This document shows positions 44,204-52,833 of a stretch of DNA of 64,000 nt, one piece after another. A program made the position numbers and the translations under genes. Source of the stretch: Paeniglutamicibacter gangotriensis Lz1y (GTDB lineage Bacteria > Actinomycetota > Actinomycetes > Actinomycetales > Micrococcaceae); contig NZ_AOCK01000002.1 in assembly GCF_000348945.1 (NCBI RefSeq), positions 62,001 through 126,000 on the forward strand, given 5' to 3'. The notes below the pieces were generated by a model. That model was given only the letters and a program-made list of their open reading frames with translations, was not told the DNA's origin and searched no databases. Position 1 is the stretch's first letter. The number at the start of each line of letters is the position of its first letter.

Positions 44204-44597
44204 TCAGGTCGCGTGCATGCATCTGGCCCCGCGCAGGGCGGCCGACATCAGCCGCTGCGTCATCGGGTGCTGTGGGGGGGTGCAACACCTGTGAGGTGGG
44301 CCCGAGTTCGACGACCGCGCCGTCGGCCATCACCATGACCCTGTCGCAACTCTGGGCGGCGACGGCGAGGTCGTGGGTGATGTGCAGGATCGCAGTGCCG
44401 TGCTGCCGGGCGAGATTCCCCATCAGCGCAGAGGCCTCGGAGCGCAGCGTGGCATCTAGCATGGCGGTGGGCTCATCGGCGAGGATCGCCGCGGGGCAGG
44501 TCGCTACGGCCCGGGCAAAGGCAACACGCTGGCGTTCATCACCGGAGAGCTCATGCGGGAACCGGCGCCCATAGCGCTCGGGGTCCAATTCCACCAC
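44204..44597 (-). pseudogene. Remnant of an oligopeptide-type ABC transporter ATPase
   Basis: ELDPERYGRRFPHELSGDER, RVAFARAVATCPAAILADEP, and ILHITHDLAVAAQSCDRVMV are the signature, Walker B, and H-loop of an Opp/Dpp-type ABC ATPase; the Walker A half is missing (the frame opens only near 44597). Further, a homopolymer of seven bases (44274-44280) breaks the frame: with one base removed the ending becomes HPPQHPMTQRLMSAALRGAR with a TGA at 44204-44206. So it is truncated and frameshifted. Confidence 0.7.
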
Positions 44598-44790
44598 TAC
44601 AGGGGGACGCTATCTGGACCCTCATCGAGGCCGTCGGGGCGAGTGACAGGCATTCAAAACCCGATTTTTTTGCGTGAGATAAGGCACGTTTACCACCAGA
44701 ATTCGCATTGGGACTAGAATGGTTAATTGGGTCAGTCGTGGCCCCGATCCCCGAGACCCAAAATTCTCTAGAAGAAGTGAGCCTTTTCGC

Positions 44791-46701
44791 ATGTCAGATA
44801 CCACCATCATTCGTCGCGAAGACCTGCGCAACGTCGCTATCGTTGCGCACGTTGACCACGGCAAGACCACTATGGTCAACGCAATGCTGCAGCACACCGG
44901 TGCATTCGACAGCCACGGTGAAACCGAAGATCGTGTGATGGACTCTGGCGAGCTTGAACGCGAAAAGGGCATCACCATCCTGGCCAAGAACACCACGGTG
45001 TTCTACGACGGCCCGGCCGCCAACGGCCACAACATGACCATGAACATCATTGACACCCCGGGTCACGCCGACTTCGGTGGCGAGGTCGAGCGCGGCCTGT
45101 CGATGGTCGACGGTGTCGTATTGCTCGTTGACGCTTCCGAAGGTCCGCTGCCGCAGACCCGCTTCGTGCTGCGCAAGGCCCTGGTTGCCAACCTCCCGGT
45201 CATCATCGTGGTCAACAAGACCGACCGCCCCGATGCCCGCATCGACGGAGTCGTCTCCGATTCCATGGATCTGCTGCTGGGCTTGGCCTCCGACTTGGCC
45301 GACGAGGCCCCGGACCTGGACCTGGACAAGATCCTGAACGTCCCGATCGTCTTCGCCTCGGGCAAGGCCGGACGCGCGTCGAACAACCAGCCCGCCGACG
45401 GCACCCTGCCGGACTGCGAGGACCTCGAGCCGTTGTTCGAGACCATCATCAAGCACGTACCGTCACCGACGTACACCGAAGGCGAAGTCCTTCAGGCACA
45501 CGTCACCAACCTTGACGCTTCCCCGTTCCTGGGTCGTCTGGCACTGCTGCGCATCTTCAACGGCACCCTGCGCAAGGGCCAGCAGGTTGCTTGGGCCCGC
45601 CAGGACGGCACGATCAAGACCGTAAAGATCACCGAACTGTTGGCCACCAAGGGCCTGACCCGTGTTCCTGCCGAGGAAGCTGGACCGGGCGAGATCGTCG
45701 CCGTTGCAGGTATCGAAGACATCATGATCGGTGAAACCCTCACCGACCTGGAAAACCCGAAGCCACTGCCGTTGATCACCGTCGACCCGCCGGCCATCTC
45801 GATGACCATCGGTATCAACACCTCGCCGCTGGCCGGCAAGGTCAAGGGCGCCAAGGTCACCGCGCGACAGGTCAAGGATCGTCTGGACCGCGAGCTGATC
45901 GGTAACGTTTCGCTGAACATCCTGCCGACCGAGCGTCCGGACGCCTGGGAAGTTCAGGGTCGTGGCGAACTCGCTCTGGCCATCCTCGTGGAGCAGATGC
46001 GCCGCGAAGGCTTCGAACTGACCGTTGGCAAGCCACAGGTTGTCACCAAGGACATCGACGGCAAGGTCCACGAGCCGATGGAACTCATGACCATCGACGT
46101 GCCCGAGGAATACCTCGGCAACGTGACCCAGTTGCTGGCAGCCCGCAAGGGCCGCATGACCAATATGGCCAACCACGGCACCGGCTGGGTCCGCATGGAG
46201 TTCGTTGTTCCGGCACGTGGCCTGATCGGCTTCCGTACCCGCTTCATGACTGACACCCGCGGTGCAGGCATTGCCGCTTCGCTGGCCGAGGGCTACGAGC
46301 CGTGGCACGGTCCGATCGAATACCGCACCAACGGTTCGATCGTGGCTGACCGCTCCGGCGTCGTCACCCCGTTCGCGATGATCAACCTTCAGGAGCGCAT
46401 GACCTTCTTCGTGCAGCCGACCTCCGAGGTCTACGAAGGCATGATCGTTGGCGAGAACTCACGCTCCGACGACATGGACGTGAATATCACCAAGGAAAAG
46501 AAGCTCACCAACATGCGTGCTGCTTCCTCGGACACCTTCGAGAACATGACCCCGCCGCGCCAGCTGACGCTGGAGGAATCCCTCGAATTCGCCCGTGAGG
46601 ACGAATGCGTTGAGGTCACCCCGGACGCAGTGCGCATCCGCAAGCTCATCCTGAACGCCGGCGACCGCGCCAAGGCCAACCGTGCCCGGGCCAAGGCCTA
46701 A
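44791..46701 (+). CDS. typA: Translational GTPase TypA/BipA
   Basis: 636 residues. G1 AHVDHGKTTMVNAM, the effector loop EREKGITILAKNT, G3 DTPGHADFGGEVERGL, NKTD (VVNKTDRPDAR) and the C-terminal domains with LMTIDVPEEYLGNVTQLLAARKG and RGLIGFRTRFMTDTRGAG are TypA hallmarks. The protein binds ribosomes under stress and affects 50S assembly. ATG 44791 is set by homology; the leader from 44719 is unconserved. Overlaps the next gene's GTG by 20 bp. Confidence 0.96.
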   Translation: MSDTTIIRREDLRNVAIVAHVDHGKTTMVNAMLQHTGAFDSHGETEDRVMDSGELEREKGITILAKNTTVFYDGPAANGHNMTMNIIDTPGHADFGGEVERGLSMVDGVVLLVDASEGPLPQTRFVLRKALVANLPVIIVVNKTDRPDARIDGVVSDSMDLLLGLASDLADEAPDLDLDKILNVPIVFASGKAGRASNNQPADGTLPDCEDLEPLFETIIKHVPSPTYTEGEVLQAHVTNLDASPFLGRLALLRIFNGTLRKGQQVAWARQDGTIKTVKITELLATKGLTRVPAEEAGPGEIVAVAGIEDIMIGETLTDLENPKPLPLITVDPPAISMTIGINTSPLAGKVKGAKVTARQVKDRLDRELIGNVSLNILPTERPDAWEVQGRGELALAILVEQMRREGFELTVGKPQVVTKDIDGKVHEPMELMTIDVPEEYLGNVTQLLAARKGRMTNMANHGTGWVRMEFVVPARGLIGFRTRFMTDTRGAGIAASLAEGYEPWHGPIEYRTNGSIVADRSGVVTPFAMINLQERMTFFVQPTSEVYEGMIVGENSRSDDMDVNITKEKKLTNMRAASSDTFENMTPPRQLTLEESLEFAREDECVEVTPDAVRIRKLILNAGDRAKANRARAKA

Positions 46702-47122
46702 CAAGGCCCCGGGTTCCGGCCCCGCGATCCTGCTCAACGTCCTGGCCGCCCTCGTGGCCGGGGCGTTGGCGGCCGTGGTCGGAACAATTTTGCATGCCTC
46801 GGTTGCCTACGTGGGGGAAACCCCGATCCCGTGGGGTGCAACCTTGGCGCTGTTGTTGACCGGCACTCTGGTCTACTGGGTGGGGCTGTTGCGCGGCAAG
46901 CTGTGGGTGAGCGCGTTAGCGGGCCTGGCGACGTACGTGTTCGTCGCGCTGATCTCTCTGGATCAAAACAACCAGATGATCGTCTCGACACAGTTTTATT
47001 CCGTTTTGCCCGGTCCGGCGTTGGCCGGCGGCATCTGGGTTTACGGCATCATCGTGCCTGTCATTGTGGCGATTTTGCTGGCTTCCAAACAACTGCGCCT
47101 CGCGGCACAGCCTGCACGCTGA
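46682..47122 (+). CDS. Hypothetical membrane protein, typA-coupled
   Basis: 146 residues from GTG 46682, overlapping the end of typA by 20 bp in another frame. Four hydrophobic helices (ILLNVLAALVAGALAAVVGT, WGATLALLLTGTLVYWVGLL, VSALAGLATYVFVALISL, and YGIIVPVIVAILLASKQ). I recall a small four-helix family of this type in actinobacteria (DUF6113-like), not confirmed. The overlap implies cotranslation with typA. A strong terminator follows. Confidence 0.7.
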   Translation: MPGPRPNKAPGSGPAILLNVLAALVAGALAAVVGTILHASVAYVGETPIPWGATLALLLTGTLVYWVGLLRGKLWVSALAGLATYVFVALISLDQNNQMIVSTQFYSVLPGPALAGGIWVYGIIVPVIVAILLASKQLRLAAQPAR

Positions 47123-47175
47123 TCGCTTCCCCGTACGGGGATGAGCATCAGTAGTGCTCACCGCTACCGAATAAA

Positions 47176-47221
47176 CAGCCCGGTCGTTTCCAATGTTTTG
47201 GAAACGACCGGGCTGTTTTTT
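47176..47221. terminator. Strong bidirectional terminator
   Basis: A perfect 16-bp stem (47176-47191 with 47200-47215, arm CAGCCCGGTCGTTTCC), an 8-nt loop and TTTTTT. It serves the typA unit and, on the other strand, the ArsR-type gene. Confidence 0.95.
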
Positions 47222-47239
47222 GCCTTTGGAGGGGCCTGT

Positions 47240-47746
47240 CTACACCCGTTGCTTTGCCGAGTTCAAGTCCAAGTGGTGCGCCAGGAAGAGCGAGGTGGCA
47301 ACCCCGTCGGGTTCGGCATCGCGCATGGCATAGTCCTCGATGACCGCCCGAATGCGCGACATCATTTCCTGTTGCGTGTCTTCGCTGAGCTTCAAACCCA
47401 CACGCAGGACCTGGATTTCCTGCGGTGCCAGACCATCGATCTCCTGCAGGAAGGTATCGACAAGCAAGGGAGCAGCATCGGGCAGCTTAGTGCCCCAGGA
47501 GAGCTTGGTGCTGCGATATGGCACTTCCTTGGCGCCTCGATTTCCCCTGCGGGTTTCCTCGGCAACCAGAAAACCATTCGACAGCAACGTGCGCACGTGG
47601 TGCAACGATGTCGCCGGATTGATCTCCAGTAAGTCCGCTATTTCCTTGTTCGTCCGTGACTCGTGCAAGCACAGTCGCAGGATGCGAAGACGGAGTGGGG
47701 AGCTAAGCGCCCGAGCACGGGCCTGTACCTCTTCATCTGTGGCCAT
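47240..47746 (-). CDS. ArsR-type winged helix transcriptional regulator
   Basis: 168 residues. The winged helix (ARALSSPLRLRILRLCLHES, NKEIADLLEINPATSLHHVRTLLSNGFLVAEE) is clear; the C-terminal 100 residues (VLRVGLKLSEDTQQEMMSRIRAVIEDY) form a helical effector or dimer domain like that of PadR/ArsR-type regulators of unknown target. No metal-binding cysteine set is visible. Its terminator is shared with typA's unit. Confidence 0.8.
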   Translation of the reverse strand: MATDEEVQARARALSSPLRLRILRLCLHESRTNKEIADLLEINPATSLHHVRTLLSNGFLVAEETRRGNRGAKEVPYRSTKLSWGTKLPDAAPLLVDTFLQEIDGLAPQEIQVLRVGLKLSEDTQQEMMSRIRAVIEDYAMRDAEPDGVATSLFLAHHLDLNSAKQRV

Positions 47747-47786
47747 GGTTTCAGCATACGGGAATTTGCCCCACTGATTGAAACTT

Positions 47787-48065
47787 TCAAATCACATCGT
47801 GTGGCGATGACGGTGACCGAACCCCGCCTCGAGGTCTGCGCGGAGGAGGGGGTGGGACGGTCTTGGCATGGGTGATGGCGGATCGTTCGATGGCAACGAT
47901 GCCGCCGCGGGTTTCAACTTCGGCATGCGTGTCTCCAATCACGAGCAGGTATCCCAGCGCATCACTGAATTGCTCGCCGTGGGTGCCGAGCTCATCGGGT
48001 TCCAGCCGATAACGAATGACCACGCGTGTCCCGATGACGGGCAGTGGAAAGAATTCCGGTTCCAT
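47787..48065 (-). CDS. SH3-like domain protein (Rv0428c N-terminal type)
   Basis: 92 residues. PEFFPLPVIGTRVVIRYRLE and LGYLLVIGDTHAEVETRGGIVAI resemble the SH3-like N-terminal domain that precedes the GNAT domain in Rv0428c-like histone-acetyltransferase-related proteins, including the following VPPPPPRRPRG. Here the acetyltransferase part is missing; the reading frame stops after the Pro-rich end. Divergent to fdxA, with a 190-bp promoter region. Confidence 0.6.
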   Translation of the reverse strand: MEPEFFPLPVIGTRVVIRYRLEPDELGTHGEQFSDALGYLLVIGDTHAEVETRGGIVAIERSAITHAKTVPPPPPRRPRGGVRSPSSPHDVI

Positions 48066-48254
48066 GCCTCGAGTCTAGGCCTGCGCATCCGAGGGCCCGC
48101 CGAGTGTGTGGGCGATGACACATTCGGGTCGTGGGGACCTGCGCGGGCGGGCAAAGGGGGCCCAACGGTACTAAGCTGGTGGGGAGCATGCGTAAAGGCA
48201 TGCGCCATGAGTCAACTGATCATGAATTCGTAGTGAAGAAAGGCCCCGGGTACT

Positions 48255-48578
48255 GTGACCTACATCATCGCCCAGCCGTGTGTCGACGTCAAAGACAAGG
48301 CATGCATCGAGGAATGCCCCGTGGATTGCATCTACGAGGGTGAACGCATGCTCTACATCCACCCCGACGAATGTGTCGACTGCGGTGCCTGCGAACCGGT
48401 GTGCCCGGTGGAGGCCATCTATTACGAAGACGACACCCCCGAACAATGGTCCGAGTACTACAAGGCCAACGTCGAGTTCTTCGACGAGGTCGGTTCCCCG
48501 GGCGGAGCCGCAAAGCTCGGAAACATGGGCATCGACCATCCGATCATCATCGCGCTTCCCCCGCAGGCCCAGGACTGA
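48255..48578 (+). CDS. fdxA: 7Fe ferredoxin (FdxA)
   Basis: 107 residues from GTG 48255. Two cluster motifs: a [3Fe-4S]-type CVDVKDKACIEECPVDC and a [4Fe-4S] CVDCGACEPVCPVEAI, followed by the FdxA tail ending GIDHPIIIALPPQ. Electron carrier for oxygenases and cytochromes P450. AAAGG about 10 bases upstream. The next gene, dapC, starts 12 bp later, an arrangement widely conserved in actinobacteria. Confidence 0.95.
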   Translation: MTYIIAQPCVDVKDKACIEECPVDCIYEGERMLYIHPDECVDCGACEPVCPVEAIYYEDDTPEQWSEYYKANVEFFDEVGSPGGAAKLGNMGIDHPIIIALPPQAQD

Positions 48579-48589
48579 TTCCCGAGATT

Positions 48590-49699
48590 ATGCTGACGCT
48601 CCCTGATTACCCGTGGAACGCTCTTGCCCCCTATTTGGCGCGCGCCGCAGAACATCCCGACGGGGCCGTGAACCTGTCGATCGGCACGCCGGTTGATCCC
48701 ACACCCGAGATCATCATGCAGGCGCTGCGCGAAGGCGCCAACGCCCCCGGGTACCCCACCACGCATGGCACCAGTGAGGTTCGCGAAGCCATCGCGCACT
48801 GGTACGAGCGCCGCCGCGACGTTCGCGGGCTGGACGCCCGAGACGTCATGCCCACCGTTGGGTCCAAGGAGCTGGTGGCGTGGCTGCCACTGTTGCTGGG
48901 CCTGGGTGCAGGTGACCTGGTGGTCCGCCCCACGGTCGCCTACCCGACCTATGGCATCGGCGCTCAATTGGCCGGAGCCGACTCGGTGGCAGCCGACTCG
49001 CTGGTGGAGCTCAGCGAAGCCGACCGGGCACGCGTGAAACTCGTCTGGGTTAACTCCCCGGGGAACCCCACCGGGATCATCCGCGGTGCTACGGAGCTCA
49101 AGGCCCTGGTTGACGATGCCCGGTCGCTGGGCGCCGTGGTGGCTTCGGACGAATGCTATGCGGAGCTCGGCTGGGGACAGCACGAGTCGGACGTGCCAAG
49201 CGTCCTTCACGCATCTGTCAGCGGTGGCAACCTGGATGATCTGTTGTCCGTGTATTCGCTGTCCAAGCAGTCGAACCTCGCCGGCTACCGGGCCGCCTTC
49301 GTCGCCGGTGCGCCCAACCTAATGCCCTCCTTGATCAACAACCGCAAGCACGCCGGGATGATCGTCCCGGCCCCCGTGCAATCGGCCATGGTCGCAGCCC
49401 TGGGCGACGACGAGCACGTAAAGGCGCAGAAAGACACCTACCGGGCACGCCGAGAGGCACTAGTCCCGGCGATCAACGCCTTCGGGCTGCGCATCGAAGA
49501 CTCGGTCGGTGGGCTGTACCTGTGGTGCACCGCAGACGAAGACTGCTGGGTGACCATGGGCCGTTTGGCCGAGCTGGGCATCGTGGCCGGACCCGGCGCG
49601 TTTTATGGAATCGCAGGGGAAGAATTTGTGCGCATTGCGCTGACAGCCAGCGACGAACGGATAGCCAGCGCCGTCCAACGGTTGAATGCGGCAGCCTGA
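48590..49699 (+). CDS. dapC: Succinyldiaminopimelate transaminase
   Basis: 369 residues. PLP fold-type-I aminotransferase: VNLSIGTPVDPTPEII, PGYPTTHGTSEVREAIAHW, LVWVNSPGNPTGI, DECYAELGW, and the PLP lysine in VYSLSKQSNLAGYRAAF. DapC makes L-2-succinylamino-6-oxopimelate's amine, one step of the lysine/DAP route. ATG 48590 lies 12 bp after fdxA and matches the N terminus TLPDYPWNALAPYLARA. The gene partners dapD and dapE lie 3-5 kb further on. Confidence 0.94.
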   Translation: MLTLPDYPWNALAPYLARAAEHPDGAVNLSIGTPVDPTPEIIMQALREGANAPGYPTTHGTSEVREAIAHWYERRRDVRGLDARDVMPTVGSKELVAWLPLLLGLGAGDLVVRPTVAYPTYGIGAQLAGADSVAADSLVELSEADRARVKLVWVNSPGNPTGIIRGATELKALVDDARSLGAVVASDECYAELGWGQHESDVPSVLHASVSGGNLDDLLSVYSLSKQSNLAGYRAAFVAGAPNLMPSLINNRKHAGMIVPAPVQSAMVAALGDDEHVKAQKDTYRARREALVPAINAFGLRIEDSVGGLYLWCTADEDCWVTMGRLAELGIVAGPGAFYGIAGEEFVRIALTASDERIASAVQRLNAAA

Positions 49700-49802
49700 A
49701 AGATAAGCGTGACCCACCAATTAGTGTCAAGAGCCTACTAAACGGTAGCGTGACAGTGATTACTGACCATCGGATTCATCTGTATTCCGGTTAGGAGAGA
49801 CA

Positions 49803-51086
49803 ATGACGGATAACAATTCTGCTCAGCTCAGCTTCGGCGGCAACAACATCGAGCTTCCTGTTGTGCCCGCAGTAGAAGGCAATGACGGCTTTAACATCGC
49901 TCCCCTGTTGAAGGCGACGGGCGGTGTGACGTACGACCCCGGTTTCATGAATACCGCGGCGACCAAGTCCGCGATCACCTACATCGATGGCGACGCGGGT
50001 ATCTTGCGCTACCGCGGCTACCCGATTGAACAGCTCGCCCAGAAGTCCAGCTTCCTGGAAACCAGCTACCTGCTGATCTACGGAAACCTTCCCTCTGCCA
50101 CCGAGCTGGACGCCTTCGACCAGAAGATTCGGCGCCACACGCTGCTCCACGAGGAGCTCAAGGGCTTCTTCGGCGGATTCCCGCGCGAAGCACACCCGAT
50201 GCCGGTGCTCTCCTCGGCCGTGACGGCCCTGTCGACCTGGTATCAGGATTCGCTGGATCCCTTTGACGAAGAGCAGGTGGAGCTCTCCACGATCCGCCTG
50301 CTGGCCAAAATGCCGGTACTTGCCGCCTACGCGCACAAGAAGTCCATTGGCCAGGCACTGCTCTACCCGGACAACTCGATGAACCTGGTCGAGAACTTCA
50401 TGCGCCTGAGCTTCGGCCTGGCCGCTGAGCCGTACGACATGGATCCGGTCATCGTCAAGGCCCTGGACCAGCTGCTGATCCTGCATGCCGACCACGAGCA
50501 GAACTGCTCAACCGCCACCGTGCGCTTGGTCGGATCCTCGAACGCGAACATGTTCGCCTCGGTTTCCGCCGGCATTAATGCACTCTCGGGCCCCGCCCAC
50601 GGCGGCGCCAACGAGGCCGTGTTGAAGATGCTGCGGCAGATCCAGAACGACGGCCTGAAGCCGGCCGACTTCATGGAGAAGGTCAAAAACAAGGAAGACG
50701 GCGTCCGCCTCATGGGCTTCGGACACCGCGTCTACAAGAACTACGACCCGCGGGCCAAGATCATCAAGTCCACGGCCCACGAGATCCTCTCGAAGCTCGG
50801 CGGCAACGACGAGCTGCTGGACATTGCGATGTCCCTGGAAGAGCGCGCACTGAGCGATGACTACTTCATCTCGCGCAAGCTCTACCCGAACGTGGACTTC
50901 TACACCGGGTTGATCTACAAGGCCATGGGGTTCCCGGAGAAGATGTTCACCGTGCTCTTCGCCATCGGCCGTCTGCCGGGCTGGATTGCCCAGTACCGCG
51001 AAATGCTGCAGGACCCGGAAATGAAGATCGGGCGCCCGCGCCAGCTCTACACCGGTGAACGCGAGCGCAACTACCCGAACCGCTAA
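49803..51086 (+). CDS. gltA: Citrate synthase
   Basis: 427 residues. Condenses acetyl-CoA and oxaloacetate. GFMNTAATKSAITYIDGDAGILRYRGYPI near the start, the catalytic histidine in LSGPAHGGANEAVL, MGFGHRVYKNYDPRAK and the C-terminal RPRQLYTGERERNYPNR are typical of the large, gram-negative-like type. The start ATG is preceded by GGAGAG. A terminator follows 18 bp past the stop. Confidence 0.96.
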   Translation: MTDNNSAQLSFGGNNIELPVVPAVEGNDGFNIAPLLKATGGVTYDPGFMNTAATKSAITYIDGDAGILRYRGYPIEQLAQKSSFLETSYLLIYGNLPSATELDAFDQKIRRHTLLHEELKGFFGGFPREAHPMPVLSSAVTALSTWYQDSLDPFDEEQVELSTIRLLAKMPVLAAYAHKKSIGQALLYPDNSMNLVENFMRLSFGLAAEPYDMDPVIVKALDQLLILHADHEQNCSTATVRLVGSSNANMFASVSAGINALSGPAHGGANEAVLKMLRQIQNDGLKPADFMEKVKNKEDGVRLMGFGHRVYKNYDPRAKIIKSTAHEILSKLGGNDELLDIAMSLEERALSDDYFISRKLYPNVDFYTGLIYKAMGFPEKMFTVLFAIGRLPGWIAQYREMLQDPEMKIGRPRQLYTGERERNYPNR

Positions 51087-51103
51087 ACCGCGTTCGTGCC
51101 CTA

Positions 51104-51160
51104 GGGGCCGGCAGCAGGTGGAAGGAAGAATTTTCCTCACACCCGCTGCCGGCCCCTTTT
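51104..51160 (+). terminator. Rho-independent terminator after gltA
   Basis: GGGGCCGGCAGC (51104-51115) pairs with GCTGCCGGCCCC (51145-51156), with further AGGTG/CACCC pairing inside, then TTTT. Confidence 0.9.
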
Positions 51161-51316
51161 GCTGCCCCCACGAATGCCGGCGCCCGAGAGCCTCCGGTGC
51201 GCTCGATGCGTGCCAGATCCCGGCCCGAAGCCCGTACCGCCAAAACCCGGCAACAGGGGCGTTATCGGGCGTATCCTTGGATCAGGCGAGGGTTCGGAAG
51301 GAAGCGGTGTGCCCAG

Positions 51317-51916
51317 ATGGTGCAGGATTCTGGTTCGGGTTGGAAGGTTTCGGCCGATACCCACAAAGAAATGTTGCTGGCGCTGTACATTCGCGATCTG
51401 GCTGCCATCGAACCGCTGGGAGCCCCTTCCCTGGCCCCGCTGAGTCCTCGGGTCAAGCCCTCCGCAGCGCGAGAGCTCAACGGTGCCTCGGCCGGGGAAC
51501 TGCGCCAGGAATGGCACAGCTGGTGGGAGAGCATCATCGCCGACACCCACCCGGACATCGACATCGAGCGGGAACCGGACTTCGCAGACTTCTCCGATTC
51601 CCCGAGCCTGCAGCACCTCTTGCGCGCGCACTACGGCAACGCCTACACCTGGACGCAACGCCGGCTGGGGGAGTATCAGGAGTACGCGCTGGATCACACC
51701 ACGGAGCAGCTCGCACTTCTCGGCCAGCTCTTCGCCGAACGGGAGCTCGAAGGCAAGAACGTTTCTCAGATGCATCTGAAACTGGTGGAGTTGCCGCTGG
51801 CCGAACGCCGGGCGTGGTTTGTTGAACCGGACACCGTGATCCTCAGCCAGGAGCTGATGCGCGATGAAACGCTCTTTCGCAGTTACCTGGCCCCGATCAT
51901 CGATCTGCTGACCTAG
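51317..51916 (+). CDS. Hypothetical soluble protein
   Basis: 199 residues from ATG 51317, preceded by GGAAGGAAG. Helix-rich, with WHSWWESIIADTHPDIDIER, HYGNAYTWTQRRLGEYQEYA and LPLAERRAWFVEPDTVILSQ, no membrane segment. Similar proteins occur in Micrococcaceae without known function. Its TAG (51914-51916) and that of the opposite gene share the palindrome CTAG, so the genes overlap by 4 bp at their ends. Confidence 0.65.
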   Translation: MVQDSGSGWKVSADTHKEMLLALYIRDLAAIEPLGAPSLAPLSPRVKPSAARELNGASAGELRQEWHSWWESIIADTHPDIDIEREPDFADFSDSPSLQHLLRAHYGNAYTWTQRRLGEYQEYALDHTTEQLALLGQLFAERELEGKNVSQMHLKLVELPLAERRAWFVEPDTVILSQELMRDETLFRSYLAPIIDLLT

Positions 51917-52833
51917 GCTCCACCGAGGGTGATCACGACGTACCCGTCGGTGGTCGCTGCGGGCACCCAACCGGCATCGGACCGGTTCCACACCAGCCCG
52001 GCGTAGGAGACCGACTCGCTGCCGTGCTGGGCCGCGGTGGCCACTGCCCACTGGGCCACGGCCCAGCCCGCTTTTCCGCTCACCTTGATCCGCACCCGGT
52101 TGTCTTCCAGCACCTCCGCCTGCTGACCCGTGGTTGCGGTGAAATCGGCGGCCAGGGCCTTGGCTGACCCGGGTTTGTCGCTTTGCCGCAGGGTGCAATT
52201 CAGCGTCGAGGGGGAGGCACCGGTCAGCGGGGAGGCGAACGCGGCAGCCTTCTCCTCGTGCTTGGCGTAGGCCTGCGGGTAGGCGGAACGCTGGACCTTC
52301 TGGGCGGCATCGGTCAACGCCATGGACCCATAGTCGAAGGTCTCAAGTTCCTGGAAAAAGCGGTCCGCGGCGTAGTGTGCGTCCATCACCTGCTCCTGGG
52401 TTCCCCAACCCATGGACGGGCGCTGCTGGAAGAGCCCGCGCGAATCGGGTCCGGCGTTATCTCCGTAGTCGATATTGGTGAGCTTTGATTCCTGCATCGC
52501 GGTCGCGATCCCGATGGTGGCAGCGCGCGTGGGCTGCCCGCGCCGGGTAGCGGTTGCGGCGATTACCGCGGCGTTGGCGGCCTGGTCGGGGGACAGGGTG
52601 TGCAGCGTCCCACCCACCAGTGCCGTGCATTTTGGTGTCACCGTGACCTGGTTCAGCCCGATGACGTGGATGGCGGCATAGAGTCCGCCGCCCACCAGCC
52701 CCATGGCCAGCAGGATCGCCAACAGTGTCCGTCCCACGCGGCGCGGACGCCGATGCCGGTGGTGCCTTTGCCTGCCCTCGGCCGTGCCCATGGCGAGCAC
52801 ACGGTGGTGCGGGTCAATTGGCATGTAGGACAC
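51913..52833 (-). CDS. Secreted membrane-anchored protein with lysozyme-like region
   Basis: 306 residues. A membrane helix near residues 37-58 (TLLAILLAMGLVGGGLYAAI) is followed by an extracellular part containing TIGIATAMQESKLTNIDYGDNAGPDSRGLFQQRPSMGWG and AHYAADRFF, a pattern seen in actinobacterial lytic-transglycosylase-like proteins (often labelled heavy metal transporter, without basis). Starts at 52833 (GTG), 52824 (ATG) and 52791 (ATG) are possible; the longest overlaps dapD by 20 bp. The soluble C terminus ends TDGYVVITLGGA. Confidence 0.7.
   Translation of the reverse strand: MSYMPIDPHHRVLAMGTAEGRQRHHRHRRPRRVGRTLLAILLAMGLVGGGLYAAIHVIGLNQVTVTPKCTALVGGTLHTLSPDQAANAAVIAATATRRGQPTRAATIGIATAMQESKLTNIDYGDNAGPDSRGLFQQRPSMGWGTQEQVMDAHYAADRFFQELETFDYGSMALTDAAQKVQRSAYPQAYAKHEEKAAAFASPLTGASPSTLNCTLRQSDKPGSAKALAADFTATTGQQAEVLEDNRVRIKVSGKAGWAVAQWAVATAAQHGSESVSYAGLVWNRSDAGWVPAATTDGYVVITLGGA

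Noticed and set aside
48371-48589. Upstream extension of dapC overlapping fdxA.
   Set aside because: That frame is antiphase to the conserved fdxA cysteine motifs, and the dapC N terminus starts at ATG 48590.
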